Of a DNA stretch of 64,000 nucleotides, positions 21,401-33,753 are shown in pieces. The notes under the pieces are model-generated. The model saw only the letters and a program-made list of their open reading frames with translations. It was not told the origin of the DNA and did no database searches. The stretch's first letter is position 1, and every line of letters begins with the position of its first letter. Origin of the DNA: Manihot esculenta (lineage: Eukaryota > Streptophyta > Magnoliopsida > Malpighiales > Euphorbiaceae); contig NC_035171.2 in the NCBI RefSeq assembly GCF_001659605.2, positions 5,410,886-5,474,885 of the forward strand, written 5' to 3'. The translations under genes and the position numbers were made by a program.

Positions 21401-23411
21401 GAAGTTTGTTTGGTCAGATCAGTGTGAAGAGAGCTTTGAAGAGCTAAAGAAAAGGTTAACGTCAGCACCAGTGTTAGCTCTGCCGACCGGCGAGGAAGAT
21501 TTCACATTGTTTTGTGATGCGTCCCGTGTGGGACTGGGCTGTGTGCTGATGCAGAATGAGAGGGTGATCGCTTATGCTTCTAGGCAGTTGAAGAAGCACG
21601 AGTTGAATTACCCTACACACGATCTAGAGATGGCAGCTGTAATCTTTGCACTCAAGATGTGGAGGCATTACCTTTATGGGGTAAAATGTGAGATCTTCAC
21701 AGATCATAAGAGCCTGCAGTACATCCTGAGTCAGAGAGAGTTGAATTTAAGACAGAGAAGATGGGTAGAACTGCTCAGTGACTACGATTGCAAAATCCAG
21801 TACCATCCGGGTAAGGCTAATGTTGTAGCTGATGCCTTAAGCCGGAAATCGCTTGGCAGTCTATCCCATATCACAGCAGAACGAAGACCAGTAGTGAAGG
21901 AGTTTTACAAGCTCATAGAAGAAGGGCTACAGTTAGAGTTGTCTGGTACAGGTGCCTTGATAGCTCAGATGAAAGTGACACCCGTGTTTCTGGAGCAAGT
22001 GGCTCAGAAACAGCACGAGGACCCCGAGTTAGTGAAGATTGCCAGGACTGTTCAGTCAGGCAAGAATGATGAGTACAGATTTGATAACAAAGGGATCCTC
22101 CGCTATGGGAGTAGATTATGTGTACCGGATGACATCAGTTTGAAAGGAGACATTATGAGAGAGGCTCATAATGCTCGATACAGCGTTCACCCTGGAGCCA
22201 CCAAAATGTACCAAGATCTGAAAAGAGTTTATTGGTGGCCAGCTATGAAACGAGAAGTGGCACAGTTTGTGTCAGCCTGCGAAGTATGTCAGAGGGTGAA
22301 GCTGGAACATCAGAAGCCGGCTGGAATGCTGAACCCACTGCCTATTCCAGAATGGAAATGGGAGAATATTGCTATGGACTTTGTAGTGGGGTTACCGGCA
22401 GCGTCCAACAGATCGGACTCCATATGGGTAGTTGTGGACAGACTCACCAAATCTGCTCACTTCATCCCTGTTAGGAGCAACTACTCTGTGGACAAGTTGG
22501 CGCAGGTGTATGTCGAAGAGGTTGTCAGGTTGCATGGGGCTCCTGTTTCTATAGTGTCGGACAAAGGACCCCAGTTCACCTCCAGGTTTTGGCGGAGTCT
22601 GCAGAATGCTATGGGTACCAGGTTGGATTTTAGCACGGCTTTCCATCCTCAGACGGACGGACAGTCAGAGAGGACCATCCAGACAATAGAAGACATGCTC
22701 AGAATGTGTGTGCTAGATTTTGGCGGTTCTTGGAAGCAGCACCTACCTTTGGTGGAGTTTGCCTACAATAACAGCTATCATGCTAGCATAGGGATGGCCC
22801 CATATGAAGCTTTGTATGGAAGGAAGTGCAGATCACCTGTCTGTTGGGAAGAAGTTGGAGAAAGGGCCTTGGCAGGGCCTGAGCTAGTAGAGATCACCAG
22901 CAGGGTGGTGCCCATAATCAGAGAAAGAATTAGAATTGCTTCCAGCAGACAAAAGAGTTATGCAGATGTTCGCAGAAGACAGATAGAGTTTCAGGAGGGG
23001 GATTTGGTATTGCTCAAAGTGTCTCCTATGAAAGGGGTGGTTCGGTTTGGAAAGAAAGGTAAGCTAGCTCCGCGGTACATTGGACCCTTCGAGATCTTGC
23101 AAAGGATCGGGGGTGTGTCGTATAAGCTGGACTTTCCTGCATCTATGGAGAGAATCCATCCGGTTTTCCATGTTTCCATGTTGAGGAAGTTTGTGTCAGA
23201 TCCGGGCAAGGTTCTTAGTGAGCCTGATGTAGAGATCCAAGAGGATCTCACCTATGTTGAGCAACCAGTGCGGATCCTAGACACCCAGATCAGGAAGTTG
23301 AGAAACAAGGAAATCCCGATGGTGAAAGTCCTTTGGAATCACCACAACATGGAGGAATGCACGTGGGAGACACGGGAGTCCATGCTCCAGCAATATCCTC
23401 ATCTCTTTTGA
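18423..23411 (+). CDS. gag-pol: Element A gag-pol polyprotein (1662 aa, uninterrupted, Tekay chromovirus)
   Basis: The start is the ATG of [13 protein letters not shown]; an ATG eight codons upstream lies across the acceptor-like CAG. Gag has an acidic N-terminus, a Pro/Tyr tract with PPQY and PPFY, the capsid domain (about 190-350) and knuckles [12 protein letters not shown] and [14 protein letters not shown] (about 431-465). Protease has DPGASHSF, with its aspartate at about 549. RT has [10 protein letters not shown] (about 783) and the catalytic [10 protein letters not shown] (about 885). RNase H has FCDAS (about 1032), [15 protein letters not shown] and VVADALSR. Integrase has an HHCC finger ([10 protein letters not shown], about 1249; CEVCQRVK) and DDE residues in AMDFV (about 1319), VSDKGPQFT and [11 protein letters not shown]. 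The C-terminus from about 1611 ([10 protein letters not shown] to [10 protein letters not shown]) is a chromodomain of Tekay type, which would steer integration to marked chromatin. Every catalytic residue I can locate is present. Confidence 0.96.
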   Translation: MRGTRRSARLTRVPSEDEGTSARPPALPRAMSSRSSRDRAVRDPRRSLDLGRSRSVRGTVQERMSVDGEEEMDVEQRGDGSLGVSMPEEGMGESQGGTQASGFVPPPQYPPFSPYPGYSMGGTSDYPSFNPYPSHMPYPPFYPQYPQYPMYPPPSFHPGTANPIPGDAAPPPPAEIAVAETQIPQPSSSGGSKAKMTDYMKLGAPQFDTGDDPFVYLEKVKTITDEIGADDSRAIQMAGFTLKCKKAREWFKGYVKPRVDSLSWEEFANEFAGWAFPDSSRELKMIELEQLRQTDEMGVDEYTDKFLELLPFAGQHLDTDPKKSRRYIMRLNSRYSSLIQSADRESFHAIVDMARRMEASAIIEGTVKQSVAQPSGSKTPGGGRIDPSSLSSASKKWGSTTKKPKKNKFWNRIKSGLGLGSGSSSGADNAVCARCGKLHRGVCRFGTTACYRCGQEGHMSMECPRAVPMARPQQTASGSVAQPATSAATQASGRGRGRGSASSSSVYRGEGPSAPARIFTMTQQEANASNTVVSSNIIIGCSDVYALMDPGASHSFVSPRAVERLGLMVSGLECPLWVSGPKCDPSVAESVCQYSPVFIEGRCLSADLVVLDLTDFDVILGMDWLSTHGATLDCRDKVVKFRCQDGSEVVFRGDRGSTPRGLISALQARRLLRRGCQGYLAHVRELDRDVREPASVPVVREFLDVFPDELPGLPPPREIEFEIELMPGTRPISIPPYRMAPAELKELKEQLQELVDKGFIRPSASPWGAPVLFLKKKDGSLRLCIDYRQLNKVTTKNKYPLPRIDDLFDQLAGAGCFSKIDLRSGYHQLRIRDEDVPKTAFRTRYGHFEFLVMPFGLTNAPAAFMDLMNRVFSQYLDHFVIVFIDDILVYSRNAEEHAHHLRTVLQTLREHGLYAKFSKCEFWLRSISFLGHVVTENGIEVDPKKVEAVANWPRPTTVTEIKSFLGLAGYYRRFVQDFSKIAAPMTRLTKKNQKFVWSDQCEESFEELKKRLTSAPVLALPTGEEDFTLFCDASRVGLGCVLMQNERVIAYASRQLKKHELNYPTHDLEMAAVIFALKMWRHYLYGVKCEIFTDHKSLQYILSQRELNLRQRRWVELLSDYDCKIQYHPGKANVVADALSRKSLGSLSHITAERRPVVKEFYKLIEEGLQLELSGTGALIAQMKVTPVFLEQVAQKQHEDPELVKIARTVQSGKNDEYRFDNKGILRYGSRLCVPDDISLKGDIMREAHNARYSVHPGATKMYQDLKRVYWWPAMKREVAQFVSACEVCQRVKLEHQKPAGMLNPLPIPEWKWENIAMDFVVGLPAASNRSDSIWVVVDRLTKSAHFIPVRSNYSVDKLAQVYVEEVVRLHGAPVSIVSDKGPQFTSRFWRSLQNAMGTRLDFSTAFHPQTDGQSERTIQTIEDMLRMCVLDFGGSWKQHLPLVEFAYNNSYHASIGMAPYEALYGRKCRSPVCWEEVGERALAGPELVEITSRVVPIIRERIRIASSRQKSYADVRRRQIEFQEGDLVLLKVSPMKGVVRFGKKGKLAPRYIGPFEILQRIGGVSYKLDFPASMERIHPVFHVSMLRKFVSDPGKVLSEPDVEIQEDLTYVEQPVRILDTQIRKLRNKEIPMVKVLWNHHNMEECTWETRESMLQQYPHLF

Positions 23412-23474
23412 AGTAAGTGTAATGTGTTTTATGTATGTTTATGTTTATGTTTGCCTTGTTATGTTTAGTTTGGT

Positions 23475-23511
23475 GAACATTCGGGGACGAATGTTCTTAA
23501 GGGGGGAAGAA
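23475..23511 (+). promoter_or_regulatory. Element A pre-PPT hairpin and polypurine tract
   Basis: The perfect inverted repeat GAACATTCG / CGAATGTTC with loop GGGA occupies 23475-23496. TTAAGGGGGGAAGAA then abuts the 3' LTR. The 63 bases between the gag-pol stop and the hairpin are TATG/TTATG-rich and hold nothing else. Confidence 0.9.
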
Positions 23512-25940
23512 TGTAATACCCGGCTAGACTCCGGTATCGGAATTCCTACCGTCCGGTGGAATCTCGGATGTCGGAAACCTCTAGAAGGGTAAAACCATGT
23601 TTTATGAAATGTTTTTAATGTATTTTATGTTTTTAAGTAAAAAGGAAATTGGGTTTTGAATGAAAAAGACCAAGGAGGCTTTGCCAGGTTCGGCCGCCGA
23701 AAGTTAAAGTTCGGCCGCCGAACATGATGAGGTTTTGGGAGCGCTTTAGGCCTCCGAAAGCCTTGTTTGAGTGAGTCAAGGTTCGGCCGCCGAACCTCAT
23801 GTTCGGCCGCCGAACATGCATGAGATGCGGGGGCATGTTAGGCCGCCGAAAGGTGGCAGAACCAGCCCTATAAGAGGCCCCGTGATCGAAATGGGCGAGG
23901 TTTTCTCTCCCCTTCCGGCCGGCGGTGAGTTCTAGCTCTCCTTTGGTCATCTTAAGTGTTTTCCCTCAAATCTTTCAGATTTTAATAAGTTACATCTTGT
24001 TTTTGAAGAGTTTTGAAGTTTGAGCAAGTTTGGAAGCTTGGAAATCAAGGAGTGGATTTCTCCCTACCTCCAAGCTAGGATCGTTCTTCCTCTCGATCTT
24101 CAAGAGGTAAGCTTAGATCCAACCTCTCTTGCATGTTTTAAGTAAGTTTTAAGTAGATCTATGGGGTAGAAATGCATGAGTAGGCTTGTGGAAGTTTATG
24201 TTATGTTTATGGGTTTGATGTGCATGTTCTTGAGCAATGTGGCTTGCTTGTGTGTTGTAGTTGGGGTTTATGTTAGTTGAGGCCCCTAGGAGCTTGTATG
24301 CTTGAGTATGCATGTTGTAGATTAGAGTTATGCATGATTGGTTGTGTAGGGGGTTGTAATGGGCATGAAGAACCAAGTTTCTGCCCTTTGGCAGAAACCA
24401 GGTTCGGCAGCCGAAGGCACTTTCGGCCGCCGAACCAGCTTGGGAGGCAGCTTTAGGCTGCCGAAGCCTGCCCCCGAAAGATGGAGTTTCGGCTCTGTCC
24501 GAGACTTTCGGCCGCCGAAGGTGCCGCCGAACATGCATGAGTTTCGTCTCTGTCTGGGAGTTTCGGCCGCCGAAGGTGCCGCCGAACCTGCCTGACTTTC
24601 GGCTCTGGAGGGACTTTCGGCCGCCGAAGGTGCCGCCGAAAGTGCCCTTCCCAGCCTTTTCTTGCATGTTTTCTAGGTTTGTTTTGAGGTGTTTTTAGGA
24701 GGTTTTTGGGGGTATGTTTAGAGTTATGTTTATGTTGTTTGGTGCCTCATTCGAGTCCACCTGTGTAGGTTCGGACCCGAGGAACCGAGACCCCCGGTTG
24801 TGAGATAGTCGTTCAGAGTCCGTTGTTAAAGCTTCAGTCACCAGGTGAGTGGGATAACTCCCTAAGTTTTTAAGTAAATGAATAAATGAACAAATGAATG
24901 GATCTGAAAGCATACCCATGCATCATTAATGCCATGCAATGTTCCAGGATGTTTGCATTAGAAATTCACGAATATGTTGCATTGCATAATTTGATGTTGA
25001 TGTGGATGGTTATTGGGTGATCCATAGTCCTCTGATGTTATGTTATGATGGTATGTTATGGAAGACCAGCGAGGCCCATTCTACGCCCCTGGCACTATGT
25101 AAGAGAAAGACCAGCGAGGCCCATTCTACGCCCCTGGCACTTTAGAATGATATGTTATGTTATGTTATGTAAGAGAAAGACCAGCGAGGCCCATTCTATG
25201 CCCCTGGCACTTGGAGATGTGAGGACTAATGGTGACAATACCATCCTTTATGTGATTAGTTGTGATGTGTTGCATTTCATGAAAGCATGTAAAGTAAAAG
25301 TTAAGTTATTTAATGGAAATAATAAAATGAATAATAATATACCTAAAAATGGAGGAATTAAAGCAAATGTTCATAATAAAATGAATAATAATATACCTAA
25401 AAATGGAGGAATTAAATTACATGTTTTTACTTTCTGCTCATTGGGCTTTATAGCTCACCCCCTCTCCCCTAACCCCAGTCTTGCAGGTGCAGAGTAGATA
25501 GAGAAGTCAGCAAGAGTAAGAGAAGTCGTTGTAATAGTTTAGTAGTGGATATGGTTTATTAGTAATGTAAAGTATGTTATGTAATGTAATGAAAGTTTTA
25601 TAGTGTGCTTGACTAGAGTCTGTTGTAATCCCTTTGATACATGAGATATAAATGTTTTATGATGTTTATGTAACCCAAGCCTATCTTATGTTATGTACCC
25701 CATTGGAGTATTTGATGAGGACTCCAATGAGAGGTTTATGTTATGTTATGCATGCACAGGCTAGGCTGGGTAAAGAAATGTTTGAATGGAAGAAAAAGTT
25801 TTAATTTTTATGTATGTTGTTGATCATGTATGGGATTAAACAGGTTTACAGGATGTATGTTTGGCTTGCTACGGGTTCTGGCGGCCTTAAGTCGACCTGA
25901 ATCCTAGCACCGGTAGCGGTCCGGTTTCCGGGTCGTTACA
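23512..25940 (+). mobile_element. Element A 3' LTR
   Basis: It is 2429 bp, equal to the net length of the 5' copy, from TGTAATACCCGG to GGTCGTTACA. It has the same promoter, GCCGAA arrays, hairpin repeats (about 25063-25210) and 57-bp tandem duplication (about 25320-25435) as the 5' copy, without N1. It therefore shows the intact target (AAAGTGCCCTTCCCAGCC at about 24640) into which N1 jumped in the 5' LTR. Confidence 0.94.
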
Positions 25941-28900
25941 TCCGACACAAACTCAGGCTAGTAGCAGAGGTCGAGGAAGAGGAGCAGCCTCTTCTTCAGC
26001 AGCAGCAGGTTCCCGAGGTGGAGGTCCTATAGCCCCAGCATGGATCTTCACGATGACGCAAGAGGAGGCTAACACATCTAATACGGTGGTGTCAGGTAAT
26101 CTCATCATTGGGTGTTCTGATGTGTATGCTTTGATGAACCCCGGTGCTACTCACTCTTTCATTGCTTCTAGAGCCGTAGAGAGGTTGGGTCTGATAGTTT
26201 CTGGGTTAGAGTGTCCTCTCAGGGTCAGTGGACCCAAATGTGACCCATCAGTAGCAGAGTTAGTCTGCAGGTTCAGTCCAGTGTTCATAGAAGGTAGATG
26301 CCTTCCAGCTGACCTGGTGGTTCTAGATTTGACAGATTTTGACGTCATTCTAGGGATGGACTGGCTAACTACATATGGTGCTACCTTGGACTGTAGGGAT
26401 AAGGTAGTTAGTTTTAGAGATCTAGATGGGTCAGTATGTGTCTTCAGAGGAGACAGGAGGGGGACGCCTAGAGGTTTGATATCAGCCCTTCAGGCTCGCA
26501 GGTTGTTGAGGAGGGGTTGTCAGGGGTTTCTAGCTCACGTGAGAGAGCTAGGTAAACAGGTTAGGGAACCAGCTTCAGTACCAGTAGTTAATGAGTTTTT
26601 AGATGTGTTCCCGGAAGAGCTTCCAGGACTACCACCTGATAGGGAAATAGAGTTCGAGATAGAATTGATGCCGGGTACCAGATCGATCTCTATTCCTCCC
26701 TACAGGATGGCGCCAGCAGAATTGAAAGAACTGAAAGAGCAGCTACAGGAGTTGGTAGATAAGGGTTTCATCCGCCCTAGTACCTCACCTTAGGGTGCTC
26801 CAGTACTTTTTGTTAGAAAGAAGGATGGATCCCTTAGGTTTTGTATCGACTATAGATAGTTGAATAAAGTCACTACCAAGAATAAGTATCCCCTGCCGAG
26901 GATCGACGATCTATTCGACCAGCTAGCTGGAGCAGGTTGTTTTTCTAAAATAGATCTGAGATCGGGATACCACCAGTTGAGAGTTAGAGAGGAGGATGTT
27001 CCAAAGACAGCCTTCAGGACCAGATATGGGCACTATGAGTTCCTGGTAATGCCGTTCAGGTTAACTAACGCCCCTGCAGCATTTATGGACCTCATGAATA
27101 GAGTTTTCAGGGAGTACCTAGATCACTTTGTGATCGTTTTTATAGATGATATCCTAGTGTACTCCAAGGATGCAGAGGAGCATGCCCATCATCTGAGGAC
27201 AGTTCTGCAGACCTTGAGAGAGCATAGCTTGTATGCTAAGTTCTCCAAGTGTGAGTTCTGGTTGAGGAGCATTTCTTTCTTGGGGCATGTTGTATTAGCA
27301 GACGGAATAGAGGTAGACCCCAAGAAAATAGAAGCTGTAGCCAACTGGCCTAGACCCACTACGGTGACAGAGATTAAAAGTTTCTTGGGTTTGGCCGGCT
27401 ACTACAGACGGTTTGTGCAGGATTTCTCGAAAATAGCCGCTCCTATGACCAAGCTGACCAAGAAGAATCAGAAGTTTACTTGGTCAGACCAGTGTGAGTA
27501 AAGTTTTGAAGAGCTTAAGAGGAGATTCACGACAGCACCAGTGTTGGCTCTGCCAGTCAGTGGTGAGGACTTCACAGTATTCTGTGATGCATCCAGAGTA
27601 GGGCTAGGTTGTGTTCTGATGCAGAATGACAGGGTGATCGCTTATGCTTCTAGGCAGTTGAAGAAGCATGAGTTGAACTACCCCACACACGACCTGGAGA
27701 TGGCAGCAGTTATCTTTGCACTCAAGATGTGGAGACACTACCTCTATGGAGTTAGATGCGAAATCTTCACAGACCACAAGAGTTTACAGTATATCTTGAG
27801 TCAGAGAGAACTGAATTTGAGACAAAGAAGGTGGGTGGAGCTGCTCAGTGATTACGATTGTAAAATTCAGTATCATCCGGGTAAGGCTAACGTTGTGGCA
27901 GACGCCTTAAGCCGGAAATCACTTGGTAGCTTATCCCATATAACAGCAGAGAGACGACCAGTAGTATCGGAGTTTTATAAGCTCTTGGAGGAAGAGCTGC
28001 AGCTAGAGTTATCTGGTACTAGTGCTTTGATAGCACAGATGAGGGTAACACCAGTGTTTCTGGAGCAGGTGGCTCAGAAACAGCACGAGGACCCAGAACT
28101 AGTAAAAATTGCCAGAACTGTTCAGTCAGGCAACGGTGCTAAGTTCAGGTTTGATAGTCAAGGGATTCTCCGTTATGAGACTCGTCTATGTGTACCAGAT
28201 GACAGAGGGCTGAAGGAAGACATTATGAGGGAAGCTCATAATGCAAGGTATAACGTTCACCCTGGAGCCACCAAGATGTATCAAGATCTAAGAAGAGTGT
28301 ATTGGTGGCCAGCCATGAAAAGAGAAGTGGCACAGTATGTGTCAGCCTGCGAGATATGTCAAAGGGTGAAGCTAGAGCACCAGAAGCCGGCTGGAATGCT
28401 TAACCCACTGCCGATTCCAGAATGGAAATGGGAGAACATAGCCATGGACTTTGTAGTGGGATTACCGGCGACGTCCAACAGGCTAGACTCCATCTGGGTG
28501 ATTGTGGATAGACTGACTAAATCTGCTCACTTCATTCCAGTTAGGAGTAACTACTCTGTGGACAAACTTGCGCAGGTGTATGTTGAAGAGATAGTAAAGC
28601 TGCATGGAGTTCCTGTGTCTATTGTTTCGGATAGAGGACCTCAGTTCACCTCCAGGTTTTGGAGGAGTCTGCAAGCTGCTATGGGCACCAGACTGGATTT
28701 CAGCACCGCTTTCCATCCACAGACAGACGGTCAATCAGAGAGGACCATCCAGACCATAGAAGATATGCTTAGAATGTGTGTGTTAGACTTTGGCGGTTCT
28801 TGGAGGCAGCATCTACCTCTGGTGGAGTTTGCCTACAACAACAGCCATCATGCTAGCATAGGGATGGCTCCTTATGAAGCTTTGTATGGAAGGAAGTGCA

Positions 28901-29481
28901 GAACACCTGTTTGCTGGGAAGAAGTAGGAGAGAAGGCTCTGGCAGGGCCAGAGTTAGTAAAGATTACCAGCAGAGTGGTGCCCATAATCAGAGAGAAGAT
29001 TAGAACTGCAGTTAGCAGACAGAAGAGCTATGCAGACGTTCGCAGGAAACAGTTAGAGTTCTAGGAGGGGGATATGGTCTTGCTGAAGGTGTCTCCAATG
29101 AAAGGAGTGGTTCGCTTTGGGAGGAAGGGTAAACTAGCGCCACGATACATTGGTCCCTTTGAGATCTTACAGAAGATCGGGAATGTGTCATATAAGCTGG
29201 AGTTACCTGCATCTATGAAAGGAATCCATCCGGTTTTCCACGTTTCTATGCTACGGAAGTTTGTGTCAGATCCGGGTAAGGTTATCAGTGAGCCTGATGT
29301 AGAGATTCTTGGGGATCTCACCTATGTAGAGCAGCCAGTATGGATCTTAGACACACAGATTAGAAAGCTAAGGAACAAGGAAATTCCGATGGTGAAAGTT
29401 CTGTGGAACCACCACAATCTAGAGGAATGCACCTGGGAGACACGGGAATCTATGCTTCAGCAGTATCCATATATGTTCTGA
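25941..29481 (+). pseudogene. Element I pol, inactivated (protease to chromodomain)
   Basis: This is the continuation of gag 6837-8244 after element A. One frame covers protease, RT, RNase H, integrase and chromodomain. It contains four stops: TAG at 26791 (replacing a Trp codon), TAG at 26857 (Gln), TAA at 27499 (Glu) and TAG at 29062 (Gln). No frameshift is visible. The protease triad is MNPGATHSF, so the catalytic Asp has become Asn. MPFGLTN in RT has become [18 protein letters not shown], integrase DDE motifs and the chromodomain tail ([20 protein letters not shown]) remain. The element is dead in cis but could be mobilised in trans. Its third codon positions differ from A and C, so it is a separate older copy. 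Confidence 0.93.
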
Positions 29482-29537
29482 GGTTAGTTGTTAGTTTTTC
29501 CCTTTTCTATGTGCTTATGTGTTTTTATATGTATGAG

Positions 29538-29574
29538 GAACATTCGGGGACGAATGTTCTTAAGGGGGGGAGAA
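29538..29574 (+). promoter_or_regulatory. Element I pre-PPT hairpin and polypurine tract
   Basis: The inverted repeat (29538-29559) is identical to that of A and C, followed by TTAAGGGGGGGAGAA directly before the LTR. Its perfect conservation in a copy whose pol has four stops reflects youth, or strong constraint before insertion. Confidence 0.88.
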
Positions 29575-31705
29575 TGTAATACCCGGCTAGAGTCCGGCAT
29601 CGGAATTCCTGTAGTCCGGTGAATTTCTGATGTCGGAATACCCTAGAAGGGTTCGGGTTATGTTTTTAAGTGTTCTTTAAAGAGTTTTAAGATTTTAAAG
29701 TGCTTCAAAGGAATGAGTTTTTGAAAGAAAAGAGCCGAGGAATTGCCATGTTCGGCCACCGAAGGTCACTTTCGGCCGCCGAACATGCATGGCATTCGGC
29801 TTCACGTTTGGCCACCGAAGGTGGTCTGGCCAGCCACCTATAAATGGTCAAAGGTCGGTGATTTGGATCACTTTTTCCATTTTTGCCAACCAGAGGTGAG
29901 GCTGAGGTTCTCCTTGGGTGATTTTCATGTTTCCTTCAAATCATTCAAAGTTTTGATGAGTTTTATGTTTATTTTGAAATTTTTGAGTAAAAGAGCAAAG
30001 TTTGGAAGTTTGGAGGTTTTGAGGAAAGATTTCTCCGTCACTCCACGTTGGGATCGTTTACTCTCTCATTTGGAAGAGGTAAGTGAAGATCCTGAACTTC
30101 CTTTCTTGATTTTTTAAGGTTTCATGAAGTTTTTATGGGTAGAAATGCATATTAGGTTAAGGAGGAGCTTATGGAGGGTTTTGTGTATATGCATGATTTG
30201 TGGTTGTAGTTTGAGGTTTTAGAGTAGTTTTTGACCTCTTTATGCATGTTATATGGTATGTGCTAGTTGGGAGTAGTTGATATGCATGTTGGGTAAGATT
30301 TGGGGTAAGTTTGCATGAAACAGAGCATGTTCTGCCCAACAGGCGAAAGCCAGGTTCGGCCGCCGAAGGGAGTTTCGGCCGCCGAACCCCTTGTGGAGGC
30401 AGTTTTGGCTGCCAAAGCATGCCCCCGAAAGCTAGGCTTTCGGTTTAAGAAGTGACTTTCGGCCGCCGAAAGTAGAGGTTCGGCCGCCGAAAGTGCATGA
30501 GTTTCGTCTCTGGACGAGACTTTCAGCTGCCGAAGGTACCGCCGAACATGCATGAGTTTCGTCTCTGGAGGGGGGTTTCGGCCGCCGAACCTGCCGCCGA
30601 AAGTGCCCTGTCCAGCCTTTCCTTGCTTGTTTTGCATGATTGTTTTATGCTGTTCTAGGGGGTTTTCGGGGAGTTGTTTAGAGTCTTAATAGTCTATGTT
30701 TGGTACCTCATTTGAGTCCACCTATGTAGGTTCGGACCAGAGGAACCGAGGACCTCAGCAATAGTCAGCTGCAGCAGAGTCAGTTTAAGGTGAGTAGAAC
30801 TGAACCATGTTTTAAAATTTAAGCATAACTCATGCATCATGATTGCTATGAATATTGTAGGTTGTTTTGCATTAGTTCCACGAAGTTGATGCATTGCACA
30901 CTATGTTGATGATGTGGATGAATGTTGAATGATCCATTAGCTCTCCTATGTGTGATGATGAAAGTCCAAGGCTGCCCATGTCCTCGCGTCCTGGCACCCC
31001 CTATGTTTGCATGCTGATGAAAGTCCAGGGCTGCGTCATGTCCACGCGTCTTGGCAACTGCATGATATGAAGTGATAGCCTGCGGAGCCCCGTCGAGGGC
31101 CGGGCGTAGGATGAGAGGGTTAATGGTGACAAGATTCATCCGTTATGTGAAATGTTTGAATTATGATGCATTTCATGAAGCATGTTCATATGAAAATGCC
31201 ACATGTTTCTACTCACTGGGCTTTATAGCTCACCCCGTTTTCCCTTTACCCCCAGTTTGCAGGTGTGGGACAGATCAGGGAGTTGACAGTATTTGAAGAG
31301 TTTTGTCTATGTAATAGCTAGTGGTGGACATGTATTGATGTAAACTTTTAAAGAGATGTTTAGTATTGTTAAGAATGATGTATAGTATTGTGCTTGGCCC
31401 AGTTTTATGTTAATCCCTTTTGATATACATGGTCAATTATGTTATGTCTAATGAATGAGTATGAGTATCCAGGCTTAACACATATGGTAAGGACCCAACT
31501 AGAGCATTGATGAGTGCTCTGGTTAGGGGGGGTTTGTTTACAGGTTAAGCCAGGGAACAAAACAAAATTTTTACAGGAAATGTCTGATCATGTATGGGGT
31601 TTACACAGGTATACAGAGAGTATAGGAGGCTTGCTACGGGTCCCGGCGGCCTTATGCCGACCTGGATCCTAGCGCCGGTAATGGTCCGGAATCCGGGTCG
31701 TTACA
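29575..31705 (+). mobile_element. Element I 3' LTR
   Basis: It is 2131 bp, from TGTAATACCCGGCTAGAGTCC to TCGTTACA, followed by the TTGTG duplication. TTCGGCCGCCGAA motifs lie at about 29750-29825 and 30355-30605, and two hairpin repeats at about 30957-31055. Confidence 0.92.
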
Positions 31706-31710
31706 TTGTG

Positions 31711-32763
31711 CTTGGCTTACCTAGGACTAGGCGTGGTAGAGATAGCATATTTGTGGTTGTCGACAGGTTTAGCAAGATGGCTCATTTCATTCCTTGCCAT
31801 AAAACTGATGACGCCATCAATGTAGCTGACTTGTTCTTCAGGGAAGTGGTTTGACTTCATGGAGTGCCAAGGACAATTGTGTCAGATAGAGATGCAAAGT
31901 ACCTTTCGCATTTTTGGAAAGTATTGTGGGGTAAGTTGGGTACTAAACTCTTATACTCTACTACTTGTCATCCACAGACAGATGGCCAAACAGAGTTGGT
32001 GAATAGAACTCTTGGTACCTTACTCAGAGCTATAGTGGGTAAGAATTTGAACACTTGGGAAGATTGCTTGCCTTTCATTGAGTTTGCATATAACCGTAGC
32101 ATACATTCTTCTACGGGGTTTTCTCCATTTGAGCTTGTTTATGGTTTTAACCCACTAACTGTACTTGATCTTGTTCCTTTACCTTTACATGAGCTTGCTA
32201 GTTTAGATGGTGATAAAAAGGTAGAATTGGTGAAGTCCTTACATGAGAAGGCTCGGGCTAACATAGAGAAGAGGAACAAGGTGTATGCTGACAGGGCAAA
32301 TAGGAGACGGAAGAAAGTGGTGTTTGTTCCTGGTGATTGGGTTTGGGTGCACTTCCAAAAGGAACGATTTCCAAATCAGAGGAAGAATACGGTAGGTGCT
32401 CGTGGTGATGGTCCATTTCAAGTTTTAGAGCGAATCAATGACAATGCTTATAAAATAGACTTGCCAGGTGAGTATGGGGTTAGTGCTACCTTTAATGTGT
32501 CTGACTTGTCTCCTTTTGACCATGTTTCAGATTTGAGGACAAATCTTTTCGAGGAAGGAGGGAATGATACGAACCAGCAAGCACAATCACATGAGAATCA
32601 AGGAAGCAAGGATCCATTGGTGCTCCCTAGTGGACCAGTGACAAGGAGCAAAGCTAAGAAGCTTGAAGCAGCTACGAACTTACACATTCAAGAACAAGTA
32701 ACACAAGAATTGACTGAGCTTGCCTTTGGTAAATGTCTCGTGAAGCTTGAAAACACACCTAAG
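31711..32763 (+). pseudogene. Chromovirus-like integrase, C-terminal part (second half of the interrupted gene)
   Basis: The frame resumes from WMDISMDFV at 4464 and reads [19 protein letters not shown]. The second DDE aspartate is in IVSDRDAKYLSHFW and the glutamate in CHPQTDGQTELVN. A GPY/F-like segment (GDGPFQVLERINDNAYKIDL) and a tail with GPVTRSKAKKLEA follow. One in-frame TGA at 31852 replaces an Arg codon (a CGA-to-TGA change). The C-terminus is cut by the LTR of element Y, whose first bases supply the apparent stop. The tail motif resembles those after integrase in CRM-like chromoviruses, but no chromodomain is visible before the break. Confidence 0.85.
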
Positions 32764-33753
32764 TGACTCGCGGTTGTCGAGACCGGTCAAAAATAACCCT
32801 TTTGGTTATCAATAATTTCACAACTTATAGATAGTGGCAAAGGGATCGTATCCACAGGGAATCAATACTTACTTATTTTTCTTGTCAAGACCAAGTAAAT
32901 AAAGAGACAATAAAATAAAAAGGGGGTTTTGAGATTGTTGAGTAAACTATATCTAAAAGCAATAAAGTAAAGCAAGTAATTAAATAAAGAGAAATCAATA
33001 ATGAGAAAAGCCTAGTTGAAGATTTGGGTCCACTTTAGTTGTTGGGATTGATCATTGACACAAAAATTCTTTTATTTGATTCAATAAATTAGTTATGGAG
33101 GTGGAAGACGCTTCTCACCAACCAAATCCCTCCTTAAGCATAGGGAACGTCCTCTAATTAATCACTAATCAACAAGTTGCCAAGGAACGTCCTTGGGCCT
33201 AAGGCAACAAACAACTGTCAATTGCATTAAGAGATAGAGAGACCTAATTCTAGCTACCCAAACGTATGGTGATATTGCTAGATTATGCAATCTCCTTAGT
33301 TTTTACACCAAGTGTTCTTGTGTTTGAATAATTCCAGCAATTACGGACTAAAAACTATCCAAACTAACAGATTATCACCTTGCAATCAAGATTCAATGGG
33401 CCCTATTGATCTAGAATAACAAAGCAACAATGACTTTAAGCATGAAATTGCATAAATATCGATAAATAAAAGAAGAACATATAGGTTCAGATCTCCCAAT
33501 CCATAAACAACTAAAGTTTCTCCTTATTCTTCAACTAGAAATTAGGGTTTCAGCCACTCATGGCTGAAACCAACATAAAAGTAAAGAAAGAAAACAAAGA
33601 TAGAATGGCCGAGGGCCTGCTGGTGTGGTGCCAGATGTGTTTGGTGATCCAAGGATGATCCCATGATGTTTGATCTGCTGGTTTGCATGCCCTTTTATAG
33701 CTAAAAAGGCTGCCCTAGGTTTCCTATTTAGAATGGGACTCCTTTTCCCAATT
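32764..33753 (-). mobile_element. Element Y 3' LTR, distal part
   Basis: It ends ...CAACCGCGAGTCA on the minus strand. It shares the GGTCAAAAATAACC, GAAGACGCTTCTCACC and GGAACGTCC blocks with the X LTR. It is interrupted at CAATT (33749-33753) by N2 and resumes at 43008. The combined length is about 1.5 kb. Confidence 0.85.

Larger units (their letters stand above)
8245..25940 (+). mobile_element. Element A: Tekay/Del-type retrotransposon with intact gag-pol
   Basis: It is inserted into gag of element I with the imperfect duplication TCCGG (8240-8244) and TCCGA (25941-25945). The mismatch is a CG-to-CA change, as expected of methyl-cytosine decay. The 5' LTR is split by N1 (net 2429 bp without N1 and its 5-bp duplication) and the 3' LTR is also 2429 bp. 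I count about 12 differences between them, ten of them transitions (about 0.5%). PBS, a 1662-codon gag-pol frame, hairpin and PPT are all present. With an open frame and young LTRs, this is a plausible autonomous copy apart from the broken 5' LTR. Confidence 0.93.
4465..31705 (+). mobile_element. Element I: Tekay/Del-type Ty3-gypsy retrotransposon, split by element A
   Basis: The element is flanked by perfect 5-bp duplications TTGTG (4460-4464 and 31706-31710), which place it inside the integrase gene. It has a 5' LTR of 2134 bp, a Met-type PBS, gag (6837-8244), then element A (8245-25940), pol (25941-29481), PPT and a 3' LTR of 2131 bp. Without element A it is about 9.5 kb, the normal size for Tekay. 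Its two LTRs differ at roughly 28 sites plus a 3-bp indel by eye (about 1.3%), making it the oldest of the nested set I, A and N1. Confidence 0.92.
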
